Part shown: positions 26,273 to 34,795 of the stretch, piece by piece
Position numbering within the stretch: the stretch's first letter is position 1
How the letters are laid out: each line of letters starts with the position of its first letter
Assembly: GCA_947478785.1 (NCBI GenBank)
Contig: CANJXI010000001.1
Span: forward strand, 55,981-119,980
Source: Caulobacteraceae bacterium
Lineage (GTDB): Bacteria > Pseudomonadota > Alphaproteobacteria > Caulobacterales > Caulobacteraceae
Direction: 5' to 3'
DNA: 64,000 nucleotides
Position numbers and translations under genes: made by a program
The notes under the pieces: generated by a model
Database searches by the model: none
The model's input: only the letters and a program-made list of their open reading frames with translations
Told to the model about the DNA's origin: nothing

Positions 26273-26486
26273 TGGCGGGGTCTCCGATCATCCGGGCCGC
26301 GGGTCCCGGGCTCATGTCGCGCCATCGGCGCCCAGGCGGCGAAACCGTGAATGCGGGGACCGGCGCGCCGCGGAAACGGTACGGTAGGCGCACGCGGTGT
26401 CAAGCGAGCCACGAGCCGTCCGCCACGTTGAGCGGCTCACATTGCAGGCCGGATCGGCATGCCGGCCGTGTCGCCGCGACGGCGGT

Positions 26487-27491
26487 TCATGCGGCGGCGC
26501 GCAAGGCCTTGGCGGCCGGAAGCACATCCGCGGCGAACGCTTCCATCCGGTCGATGAAACGGTCGGGCGAGACCTCCCGGTCCCACGGGAAGGCGAAGCG
26601 CAGGACCACCTGGTCCACCCCGGCGGCCGCGTATTCGGTCAGGTCTTCCCGCAGCTGGGCTGCGGTCCCGATGAACCGGTCCCGGCCGTCCGAGGTCCTG
26701 GGCTTGGGCGGACTGTAGGCGTAGTCGCGCGGCGGGGCGCCTTCCCAGGGCGTGTCGTCCCGCCTGACCGGCTCGCCCGCTGCGAGGAGGCGGGTGTAGG
26801 GGCAGCTGAACGAGAAGGTGAACGGGCGATCGATCTGGTGTCGCCGCCGGACCGCCAGGACGCGTTGGCGAGCCTCGGCGTATTCGTCGGGCGTGGGCCA
26901 GAGCGGATGCCAGCCGTCGCCCAGCCGGCCGGCGCGTTCCAGGGCCTTCGGGTGGTTGCCCCCGACGAGCAGCGGGGGCGGGTTCGCGGGCCTCGGGCCG
27001 AAGCGGATATTCTCGAAGCGCACCCACTCGCCCTCGAACGACAAGGGCGCGTCGGCCTTGCTCTCGAGCAACAGGCGCAGCACGCGCAGATATTCGTCGG
27101 TGACCGCGCCGCGCCGCGCGTACGGCGGACGTCCCAGGGCCTCGAACTCGCCCTCGAGGAAGCCCACGCCCAGGCCGAGCATCAGCCGCCCGCCCGACAG
27201 CTCGGAGGCCGTGGCGGCCATCTTCGCCACCAGGATGGGATCGCGGTAGGGCGCGACGAGGACATCCGTGCCGAAACTCAGGCGGCTGGTCATGCCGATC
27301 CCGGCGAAGGCGCAGGTCAGCGCCTCGAACCAGTGCGGATCGGTGTAGTCCTTGGCGTATTCGGGGACCACGATGTGGTCTCCGAACCAGGCGGAATCAT
27401 AGCCCAGGGTCTCCGCGGCCCCGATCAACCCGCGGATCACGTCGGACTGGCCATACTGGTCATAGGTGGGGATCACCACGCCGACCTTCAT
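26487..27491 (-). CDS. Luciferase-like oxidoreductase, F420-dependent-type sequence
   Basis: The 334-residue protein starts MKVGVVIPTYDQYGQSD and has ETLGYDSAWFGDHIVVP, SRLSFGTDVLVAPYRDP and SGGRLMLGLGVGFLEGEFEA, the pattern of LLM enzymes often annotated as F420-dependent (TIGR03619-like). Whether it uses F420 or FMN cannot be told by eye. The ATG at 27491 has GGAGATGGAGA just upstream, which rules out the longer frame. It lies downstream of the PhyH dioxygenase gene (27589-28755) on the same strand, and the two may be co-transcribed. Confidence 0.84.
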   Translation of the reverse strand: MKVGVVIPTYDQYGQSDVIRGLIGAAETLGYDSAWFGDHIVVPEYAKDYTDPHWFEALTCAFAGIGMTSRLSFGTDVLVAPYRDPILVAKMAATASELSGGRLMLGLGVGFLEGEFEALGRPPYARRGAVTDEYLRVLRLLLESKADAPLSFEGEWVRFENIRFGPRPANPPPLLVGGNHPKALERAGRLGDGWHPLWPTPDEYAEARQRVLAVRRRHQIDRPFTFSFSCPYTRLLAAGEPVRRDDTPWEGAPPRDYAYSPPKPRTSDGRDRFIGTAAQLREDLTEYAAAGVDQVVLRFAFPWDREVSPDRFIDRMEAFAADVLPAAKALRAAA

Positions 27492-27588
27492 TCGATCTCC
27501 ATCTCCCCTGCCGGAGGGGCCTCGATGTTCGGTTGGCGGGTCCCGGGGTCGGGACGACGGACGCGGTCCAGGCCCTTGCCCGGCGCCC

Positions 27589-28755
27589 TCAGACGACCAG
27601 ATCGAGCCTGTTGTAGCCGCGGATCGACTGGCGGGCCGCGTCGTCCCAGCGCACCGGCTCGCCGCGCGCCGCGTCCGGCTGGTAGACGAAGGGCGTCTCG
27701 CCTGGGAACCGCTGCCGTCGCGCCTCGATCGCATAGCTGATCAGGCGGCTCCGCTCGCGGATGCGCTCGGCGTCGATGATCGAGCGCGTGCCCGTGGCCA
27801 TGTCCCGGCCGGGGGCGCCCTCCACCGAGCGCCGGCGCTGGAAGCCCATGTTGAAGGTCACCCGCCAGTCGGACGTCGTGTTGGCGAAGGAGGCGTGCAC
27901 CACCTGCCGGTTGCTGATCGCCACGCCGCCCGGGCCGCAGACGAGCGGCACGGCCTGCGGCAGGCGGTCCGACCCGGCGGCGACGACCATGGCCCGCAGG
28001 TCGGCCCGTCCCGTCTTGTGGGTCCCCGGCACGAACCAGACCCCCGTGGCCGGCTTGGATCCGTAGAGCTGGGCCATGAAGTTGAAGCCGTGGCTGCCCT
28101 GGTCCCAGTCGGGACTGTCCCAGTGGGTCATGCCGTCCTGGTGCCAGGCGACGATCCCGCCCAGCGGCCGCTTCATGATCAGCGTCTCGTTGAAGGGCGT
28201 GAAGTCCTCGCCGTTCACCGCCGCGGCCACCGCCAGGAGGTCGGGATGGCCATACAGCCTGAGCAAGGCGTCCGAATACTGCAGGGAGCCCAGGACGCTG
28301 CCCACCTGCCGCTCGGGCAGGCCGGGCGGCCTGGGCGGCTCGAACATCTTGACTTGGTGGCGGCCGTCGCTCTCGTCGGTGCCGCCGAACGGGTCGATGA
28401 GGGGCCGGCCCCACAGGACCGACGGGGCGTCGTGATCCGTTCCGAGCGCCGGGCGGCCACGGGCGTCGACCGGCGAGTCGGGCGCGTTCGGCATGCGCTC
28501 GAGCAGGTCTAGGAAGGCCGCTTCAAGATCCTTGAGCTCCTCGGCCTTGATGACGTCCTCGAAGACGTAGAAGCCGCAGCGCCAGTAGGCCTCCAGGATC
28601 TCGGGATGCACCGCGCCGTCCGGGGCGTAGCGAACGGGCCCGCGATTGCCGAGCGCCATCGCGCGCTTTTCGCCCTCCCGGAAGTAGGCCTGCATGGCCT
28701 CTTCCTGGGCGCCATAGTCCACCTTCGGAAGGTCCTGCTCCAACAGCGTGGCCAT
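27589..28755 (-). CDS. Phytanoyl-CoA dioxygenase (PhyH) family protein
   Basis: The 388-residue protein has the Fe(II) facial triad His205-x-Asp207 (AWHQDGMTHW) and His287 (RQVVHASF), with Arg298 (SDWRVTFN) placed to bind 2-oxoglutarate. It probably hydroxylates an unknown substrate, using O2 and 2-oxoglutarate. It is longer than the PhyH protein at 56722-57519, with an extra N-terminal part of about 100 residues. The start has GGGAG upstream. It is divergent from the D-aminoacylase-like gene, with a 193-base gap for promoters. Confidence 0.87.
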   Translation of the reverse strand: MATLLEQDLPKVDYGAQEEAMQAYFREGEKRAMALGNRGPVRYAPDGAVHPEILEAYWRCGFYVFEDVIKAEELKDLEAAFLDLLERMPNAPDSPVDARGRPALGTDHDAPSVLWGRPLIDPFGGTDESDGRHQVKMFEPPRPPGLPERQVGSVLGSLQYSDALLRLYGHPDLLAVAAAVNGEDFTPFNETLIMKRPLGGIVAWHQDGMTHWDSPDWDQGSHGFNFMAQLYGSKPATGVWFVPGTHKTGRADLRAMVVAAGSDRLPQAVPLVCGPGGVAISNRQVVHASFANTTSDWRVTFNMGFQRRRSVEGAPGRDMATGTRSIIDAERIRERSRLISYAIEARRQRFPGETPFVYQPDAARGEPVRWDDAARQSIRGYNRLDLVV

Positions 28756-28948
28756 TGGCGTCTCCCATTGCGGGCGCGGTCGCCGCCGCGCGCCTTGTTG
28801 GGGGCGAGACTATTGCTCTCGGGCGCCCGGCGCCAACCCTTGTCGCAACTATGAAGGCGGCCCGGTCGAAGCTAGGATCGCTCTGGCCCGATCGGGAATC
28901 CGAGGGGCGGCCCGGCGCGTGCGGGGCGGAACCAAGGGAGCGAACGCC

Positions 28949-30715
28949 ATGCTGGACCTGAAGATCGTGGGCGGCGTCATCGTGGACGGCAGCGGGGCCC
29001 CGCGCCGGCGCGGCGACGTCGGCGTCAGGGACGGCCGCATCGTGGCGGTGGGAGATGTGCCCGAGGACGCGCGCGAGACCGTCGACGCCACCGGCCGCAT
29101 CGTCGTCCCGGGGTTCGTCGACGTCCACACCCATTACGACGCCCAGGTGTTCTGGGATCCGGCGCTCAGCCCCTCGTGCTTCCACGGCGTCACCACGGTC
29201 ATCGGCGGTTTCTGCGGCTTCTCCATCGCGCCCCTGACGCCGGAGGCGGCCGAGTACCTCGCCCCGATGCTGGCCCGCGTGGAGGGGATGCCGGTCCAGA
29301 CGCTGCTGAGCGCGGTGCCGTGGAACTGGCGCTCGTTCGGCGAATATCTCGACACCATCGAGGGCAAGGTCGGCCTCAACGCCGGGTTCTTCGCCGGCCA
29401 TTCCGCCATCCGCCGCGTGGTGATGGGCGAACGCGCCGTCGGCCAGAAGGCGACGCCCGAGGATGTGGAGGCCATGAAGGCCCTGCTCGGCCAGTCGCTG
29501 GCTGAAGGGGCGCTCGGCTTCTCCACCTCCATCGCGGTCGCCCATTTCGACGGCGACGGCCAGCCCGTGCCGTCCCGATGGGCGGACTTCTCCGAGATCG
29601 TGGCGCTGGGCGGCGTGGTGCGCGACTACGAAGGGACGGGGCTCGAGCTTCTCCCCGACCTCGACTTCGGGCCGGGCATCCCCGAGCTGATGACCGACTT
29701 CTCGGTCGCCGGTCAGCGGGCGGTGAACTGGAACGCGCTGGGCATCATGGGCCATGAGAACGCCCGCAAGCTGGCGGACCACCAGCTGAGCGTCAGCAAC
29801 TTCGCCCGCGAGCGCGGCGGAGAGGTGATCGCGCTCACCGTGCCGGTGTCGGGGTCGATCTTCATGAACCTGAAGTCCGGCTTCGTCTTCGACTCCAACC
29901 CGGGGATCTGGGCGGCGCTGTTCCGCATGCCGGTGGACAAGCGCATCGAGGCCTTCCGCGACCCGGAGATCCGCCGTCAGATGCAGGCGGGGCTGGACGA
30001 GATACCCCTCGAAAGCTTTTTGGTCTTCCGTCGGCAGATCGATCGATTCACGGTCGTCTCCGTGGTCGACGAGAGCAACAGGAAGTACGAGGGACGGCTG
30101 GTCGGCGAGATCGCCGCGGAGGGAAACCGCACCCCCCTCGACGTCATGCTCGACATCGCCATCGCCGATGGGCTCGTCACCACCTTCGCGCCCGCCACGA
30201 GCCCCAGCGACGCCGAAACCTTCCGCCTCAAGGGCGAGATCTGGCTCGACGACCGGACTCTGATCGGCGCTTCCGACGCCGGCGCCCACCTCGACATGAT
30301 CGACATCTTCTCGTTCTCGACCGGACTGCTCCAACAGGGCGTCCGCGAACACGGCGTGATCACGTTCGAGGAGGCGGTCTACCAGATCACCGACCGCGCG
30401 GCCCGCTACTTCGGCCTGATCGACCGGGGCCTGCTCAAGGCCGGCTACCACGCCGACATCGTGATCCTCGACGAGGCGACGGTCGGGCGCGGGCCCACCT
30501 ATTTCCGCTACGACGTGCCGGGCAACGAGCCGCGCACCTATGCCGACGCGATCGGCATCGAGCATGTGTTCGTCAATGGCGTGGAGGTGGTCCGCCACGG
30601 CGAGCACACCGGCAAGCTGCCGGGCAAGGTGCTCCGCTCGGGCAAGGACACCCGCACGGTTCCGCTGGACGCGATGCATGAGGGCCGGCAGGCCAGACTG
30701 CTTGAGACGGCCTGA
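28949..30715 (+). CDS. N-acyl-D-amino-acid deacylase-family amidohydrolase
   Basis: The 588-residue protein begins MLDLKIVGGVIVDGSGAPRR and carries the metal-binding motif DVHTHYDAQVFWDP. A later SDAGAHLDMIDIF holds the conserved Asp, and the C-terminus has LLKAGYHADIVILD. It belongs to the D-aminoacylase branch of the urease-type amidohydrolases. Real substrates in such catabolic clusters are often amides, lactams or cyclic esters, so the name is a family label. The ATG at 28949 has AAGGGAG upstream. Two paralogues occur at 43581-45257 and 53242-55005. Confidence 0.9.
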   Translation: MLDLKIVGGVIVDGSGAPRRRGDVGVRDGRIVAVGDVPEDARETVDATGRIVVPGFVDVHTHYDAQVFWDPALSPSCFHGVTTVIGGFCGFSIAPLTPEAAEYLAPMLARVEGMPVQTLLSAVPWNWRSFGEYLDTIEGKVGLNAGFFAGHSAIRRVVMGERAVGQKATPEDVEAMKALLGQSLAEGALGFSTSIAVAHFDGDGQPVPSRWADFSEIVALGGVVRDYEGTGLELLPDLDFGPGIPELMTDFSVAGQRAVNWNALGIMGHENARKLADHQLSVSNFARERGGEVIALTVPVSGSIFMNLKSGFVFDSNPGIWAALFRMPVDKRIEAFRDPEIRRQMQAGLDEIPLESFLVFRRQIDRFTVVSVVDESNRKYEGRLVGEIAAEGNRTPLDVMLDIAIADGLVTTFAPATSPSDAETFRLKGEIWLDDRTLIGASDAGAHLDMIDIFSFSTGLLQQGVREHGVITFEEAVYQITDRAARYFGLIDRGLLKAGYHADIVILDEATVGRGPTYFRYDVPGNEPRTYADAIGIEHVFVNGVEVVRHGEHTGKLPGKVLRSGKDTRTVPLDAMHEGRQARLLETA

Positions 30716-30850
30716 GGTGCGGGCACGCCGCGGCGCATTTTGGGCGCCGTCGCGCGCGTGCTAGCCTGTCTTCCACGGTGAATTGACCCAAGCGGCCGCA
30801 ACCTGCCCAGCTCATCGGCGAGGTCCGGCGATCATGACGAAGGTGACGTG

Positions 30851-32005
30851 ATGGCGGATGGATTCGTGCTCGAAATCCCGGAACAGGTCGATCTGCCGCC
30901 GCCAACCCAGCGACAGCCCCAGCGCGAGACGCGCAAGTGGCCCGAGGGAACGATCCTGGTTTCCGCCGACAGCCATATGCTCGAGACAGACTGCTGGATC
31001 GACCGCTTTCCCGAGCATCTGAAGGACAAGGCCCCGCGCATGCTGTTCCGCGACGGCGGCTGGCATCTGGGCATTGGCGACGGTTCGAAGACGCCCGCGG
31101 TGGTCGCCGAACTGCTCTGCGATGTGCTGGAGTGCTACCCCGGCCTGAGCGACGTGGATGTCCGCCTGGCGGACTGCGACGTCGAAGGCGTGGCGAAGGA
31201 GCTGATCTTCCCGCACCGCCTGTTCGGGCTGATGATGTTCGGCGAAATCGAGAACCGCGAGGAGGTGTTCGCGGGCTACAACGCTCACGTCGCCGCCCAG
31301 TGCGCCAAGGCGTCTGACCGGCTCTACGCGGTGATGGTGCCCAACTACTGGGATCCCTCGAAGGCCAAGGCGTCGGTCGAGGAATGCAAGGCGATGGGCG
31401 CCCGCTGCCTGCTGGCGCCGCTCAAGGCCGGCAAGTTCGCCGATGGCGAGCCGCTATTCTACAACGACCCCAAGCTGGACCCGTTCTGGGAGGCTGTCGC
31501 GGACTCGGGCCTGCCGCTGGCTTTCCACATCGGCGAGGCCATCCCCGGGGCCATGGCCGGCATGACCGCCATCCGCGTGCTGACCGAGATGCAGGGGTTT
31601 CGAAACCACTGGGGGCAGCTGACCTTCGGCGGCGTGTTCGACCGTTTTCCAAAGCTCAAGGTGGTCTTCGCGGAAGCCGGCATCGCCTGGGTGGCCTCGA
31701 TGCTCCACGACGCGGACCTGATCTACAACTCCTTCCAGCGGCTGATGGAGCCGAAGCTGAAGCATCCGCCGAGTTGGTACTGGGCCAACCATTGCTACGC
31801 CACCTTCATGACCGATCCGACGGGGCTGGAGCTTCTCGACCGGATCGGGCCCAAGACAGTCCTGTGGACCACGGACTATCCGCATCAGGAGAGCACGTTC
31901 GGCTACACCCGAAGCGCGGTCGAGGCCGTCTTCAAGGCGACCAGCGTCGACAATGCTCAGATGATCCTCGGCAAGACGGCGCTTGATCTGTTTCGGATGG
32001 ATTGA
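30851..32005 (+). CDS. Amidohydrolase (PF04909-type, ACMS decarboxylase-like)
   Basis: The 384-residue protein has the metal motif SADSHMLE near the N-terminus, a central AFHIGEAIPGAM with the expected His, and a C-terminal LWTTDYPHQEST with the conserved Asp. This is the amidohydrolase_2 fold shared by 2-amino-3-carboxymuconate semialdehyde decarboxylase and related metal-dependent hydrolases/decarboxylases. It could hydrolyse or decarboxylate a ring-cleavage product. The ATG at 30851 is preceded by an AAGGTGA site; a GTG lies one codon before. The VOC protein gene follows after 36 bases, which suggests an operon. Confidence 0.88.
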   Translation: MADGFVLEIPEQVDLPPPTQRQPQRETRKWPEGTILVSADSHMLETDCWIDRFPEHLKDKAPRMLFRDGGWHLGIGDGSKTPAVVAELLCDVLECYPGLSDVDVRLADCDVEGVAKELIFPHRLFGLMMFGEIENREEVFAGYNAHVAAQCAKASDRLYAVMVPNYWDPSKAKASVEECKAMGARCLLAPLKAGKFADGEPLFYNDPKLDPFWEAVADSGLPLAFHIGEAIPGAMAGMTAIRVLTEMQGFRNHWGQLTFGGVFDRFPKLKVVFAEAGIAWVASMLHDADLIYNSFQRLMEPKLKHPPSWYWANHCYATFMTDPTGLELLDRIGPKTVLWTTDYPHQESTFGYTRSAVEAVFKATSVDNAQMILGKTALDLFRMD

Positions 32006-32041
32006 CGGGCGCGGGCCACGGCTGGCGCTCGATGAGGTGAG

Positions 32042-32437
32042 ATGACGAAGCTTATTCACGCGATGATCCGGGTTTTCGACCTCGACCGGTCGCAAGCCTT
32101 CTATGCGGACGCCTTCGGGATGGCGGAATCCCACCGCCTGGAGTTTCCGACCTTCGACCTGGTCTATCTGAAGGACCCGGCGAGCGGATTCGAGATCGAG
32201 CTGACCTTCAACAAGGATCAGACCGCGCCGTACACGCACGGGTCCGGCTACGGTCACGTCGCGTTCTGCACCGAAAACCTCGAGGAATTCCGCGAGAAGC
32301 TGATCGGCTTGGGATTGGAGCCCGGGGATATAAAGTCGCTGTCCGAGGGGGCGGTGACGCGCGCCCGGTTCTTCTTCGTCAGCGATCCGGACGGCTATCG
32401 GATCGAGGTTCTCGAACAGGCCGGGCACTACGCCTAG
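32042..32437 (+). CDS. VOC-family glyoxalase I-like protein
   Basis: The 131-residue protein has the glyoxalase layout of two beta-alpha-beta-beta-beta halves. Likely metal ligands are His6 (KLIHAMIRV), Glu in GFEIELTFN, His in GYGHVAFC and Glu in GYRIEVLEQ. This matches lactoylglutathione lyase, but VOC proteins also include isomerases and ring-cleavage dioxygenases. It follows the amidohydrolase by 36 bases and precedes the Tat-signal small subunit gene by 20, so these may form one transcript. A GATGAGGTGAG site precedes the ATG. Confidence 0.87.
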   Translation: MTKLIHAMIRVFDLDRSQAFYADAFGMAESHRLEFPTFDLVYLKDPASGFEIELTFNKDQTAPYTHGSGYGHVAFCTENLEEFREKLIGLGLEPGDIKSLSEGAVTRARFFFVSDPDGYRIEVLEQAGHYA

Positions 32438-32457
32438 GCGATCCAACAGCGGAGGAC

Positions 32458-33069
32458 ATGACCATGGATGGTGACTCTCCGGCGGCGTCCGCCGAGCTCG
32501 ACGACCGCCTCGGCCCGCCACCGCCGGGCGTCGGCCGGCGCGGATTTCTCAAAGGCTCGGCCAAGCTTACGGGCGTCCTCCTGGCGCAAGGCGCCATCGG
32601 TCTTCTCGCCCCAAGCCTGGCCTGGGCGCTGGACGTCAGGAACATCAGTCAGCACGAGGCCGACACCGTGCTGGGCCTGGCGCGGGTCCTCTATCCGCAC
32701 GATGGCTTGGAGGACGCGGTCTATGCCCTGGTCGTCAAGGCGCTCGACGGGGAGGCCGCGCAGCCCGAGGGCCAGCGGCTGGTCGCGAACGGCGTGCGGG
32801 CGCTGGACGGACAGGCCGGCGGGTCATGGCTGGCGGCGTCCCCCGATCGGCGGCGGTCGATCGTCGAGGCCCTGATCGCCGATCCCTTCGTGCAGAAGGT
32901 GCGGGCGACCAGCATTGCGACCGTCTACAACAACGACATGGCCTTCGCCCATTTCGGCTATCAGGGTGAGGCGTTCTCCAAGGGGGGCTATCTGCGCCGC
33001 GGGTTCAATGACCTCACCTGGCTGCCGGATCCTCCGCTCACGGCCAGCCCAGCGCCCTATTCGGGTTAG
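32458..33069 (+). CDS. Tat-exported small subunit, gluconate 2-dehydrogenase subunit 3 family-like
   Basis: The 203-residue protein carries a twin-arginine signal (GRRGFLKGSAKL, about residues 26-37) followed by a hydrophobic stretch and ALA-like cleavage region (SLAWA). The mature part is helical, with the HEADTVLGLARVLYPHD motif typical of the small subunit of membrane-bound sugar/alcohol dehydrogenases. In those enzymes the small subunit carries the flavoprotein through the Tat system. The GMC flavoprotein encoded 108 bases downstream has no signal of its own, which fits. A normal third gene for a cytochrome c subunit is missing. Confidence 0.82.
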   Translation: MTMDGDSPAASAELDDRLGPPPPGVGRRGFLKGSAKLTGVLLAQGAIGLLAPSLAWALDVRNISQHEADTVLGLARVLYPHDGLEDAVYALVVKALDGEAAQPEGQRLVANGVRALDGQAGGSWLAASPDRRRSIVEALIADPFVQKVRATSIATVYNNDMAFAHFGYQGEAFSKGGYLRRGFNDLTWLPDPPLTASPAPYSG

Positions 33070-33177
33070 CGGGAGCGGCAAACCGCAACCACGCGATGGT
33101 GTCTTTGGCCTGCGCCCGAAGCAACCACGTCAAGCGAACCGTCCGGTTCGCGAAAGCGCACGGGAGGAGACGTCCCC

Positions 33178-34746
33178 ATGGTGCAGATAGCTCACGACGA
33201 CGATTCCGTGGTGGTGATCATCGGATCGGGCGCCGGCGGCGGAACACTGGCGAACGAGCTTTGCCAGAAAGGTGTCAAGGTGGTGCTGCTCGAGGCCGGC
33301 GCGCGCCAGTCATCGGCCACCTTCATCAATGACGAATGGCCGTCGTTCAATCAGCTCGCCTGGCAGGACGCGCGCACGACATCGGGCAGTTGGCGCGTGG
33401 CGCGGGACTTTCCCAATCTTCCGGCCTGGACCTGCAAGACGGTCGGCGGCACCACCACCCATTGGGCCGGCGCTTCGCTGCGGTTTCGCGACTACGAGTT
33501 CAAGGCGCGTACGACCTACGGCGCGATCGCCGGGGCCAATCTGCTGGATTGGCCCATCGGCCTGGCCGACCTCACGCCCTACTATGCCAAGGCTGAGCAG
33601 AAGATGGGCGTGACGCGGACCAACGGTATCGCGGGCCTGCCCGGCAACAACAATTTCAAGATAATGTACAATGGCGCCAGCAAGTTAGGCTACCAGGAGT
33701 GCAACACGGGCCGCATGGCGATCAACAGCGCGCCGCACGAGGGGCGTGGCCGTTGCATGCAGCTTGGATTTTGCTTTCAAGGCTGCAAATCCCAAGCCAA
33801 ATGGTCGACGCTGTACACGGAGATACCCGCGGCCGAGAAAACCGGTAACCTCGAACTGCGGGCGCAATCGCACGTGGCCCAGATCGAGCACGACGCCCAG
33901 GGCAAGGTCTCGGGCGTGGTCTATTTCGACGCCAAGGGAGACCGCCAGCGGCAGAAGGCCAAGGTGGTCTGCGTCGCCGGCAATTCCATCGAGAGCGCTC
34001 GCCTGTTGCTGCTCTCGGCGAGTTCCAAGTTCCCCGATGGCATGGCCAACAGCTCCGGCCAGGTCGGCCGCAACTACATGCGCCATACCACGGGGTCGGT
34101 GTACGCCACCTTCGACCAGCCGGTGCATTTCTACCGTGGCACAACCATGGCCGGGATCATTGGCGACGAGTCCAGGCACGATCCGAAGCGGGGCTTCGTC
34201 GGGGGCTATGAGCTGGAGACGATCTCGCTCGGGCTCCCGTTCTACGCCGCCTTCCTGGATCCGGGCGCCTGGGGTTCGGATTTCGCGAGCTTCATGGAGG
34301 CCTACTCCCACACCGCGGGCATGTGGATCGTCGGCGAGGACATGCCGCAGGAAAACAATCGCGTGACCCTGAGCGGCACGGTCAAGGACCAGCATGGGTT
34401 GCCGGCGCCAAACGTCCACTATGACGACCATGAAAACGATATCGCCATGCGGAATCACGCCTACAGGCAAGGCGAGGCGGTCTATAGCGCCGTGGGCGGG
34501 CGTAAGGTCATGCATACGCCGCCTTATCCATCGACCCATAATCTTGGGACTTGCCGCATGAGCAAGAAGGCGAGTGACGGCGTATGCAACAAGTGGGGAC
34601 AGACCCACGATATCGATAATCTGTTCATCTCGGACGGCAGCCAGTTCACCACGGGCGCCGGCGAGAATCCGACCTTGACGATTGTCGCCTTGGCCATCCG
34701 GCAGGCGGATTATATTTCGGGCCAGCTGTCTCGCCGCGAGCTGTAG
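33178..34746 (+). CDS. GMC-family flavoprotein, large subunit of an exported dehydrogenase
   Basis: The 522-residue GMC oxidoreductase has the FAD motif IIGSGAGGGTLANEL, the VGGTTTHWAGASLRF block and a C-terminal THNLGTCRMS with ENPTLTIVALAIRQAD. These fit the large subunit of gluconate/fructose/sorbitol-type membrane dehydrogenases. It has no signal peptide and is probably co-exported with the Tat-signal small subunit upstream. The catalytic His region is THNLGTCRM. The third, cytochrome c, subunit is absent; the next gene is a second GMC enzyme on the other strand. The substrate (an alcohol or sugar acid) is unknown. The ATG follows a GGGAGGAGA site. Confidence 0.87.
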   Translation: MVQIAHDDDSVVVIIGSGAGGGTLANELCQKGVKVVLLEAGARQSSATFINDEWPSFNQLAWQDARTTSGSWRVARDFPNLPAWTCKTVGGTTTHWAGASLRFRDYEFKARTTYGAIAGANLLDWPIGLADLTPYYAKAEQKMGVTRTNGIAGLPGNNNFKIMYNGASKLGYQECNTGRMAINSAPHEGRGRCMQLGFCFQGCKSQAKWSTLYTEIPAAEKTGNLELRAQSHVAQIEHDAQGKVSGVVYFDAKGDRQRQKAKVVCVAGNSIESARLLLLSASSKFPDGMANSSGQVGRNYMRHTTGSVYATFDQPVHFYRGTTMAGIIGDESRHDPKRGFVGGYELETISLGLPFYAAFLDPGAWGSDFASFMEAYSHTAGMWIVGEDMPQENNRVTLSGTVKDQHGLPAPNVHYDDHENDIAMRNHAYRQGEAVYSAVGGRKVMHTPPYPSTHNLGTCRMSKKASDGVCNKWGQTHDIDNLFISDGSQFTTGAGENPTLTIVALAIRQADYISGQLSRREL

Positions 34747-34795
34747 TCGACAGCCCGTCTAGTCTTCCCGATGATGCGCCCGCCGTGCCGGCCGA

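Noticed and set aside
28523..30679. A 718-codon minus-strand frame opposite the D-aminoacylase-like gene
   Set aside because: It is rich in His, Arg, Asp and Gly without domain motifs, and it is antisense to a gene with clear metal-binding motifs.
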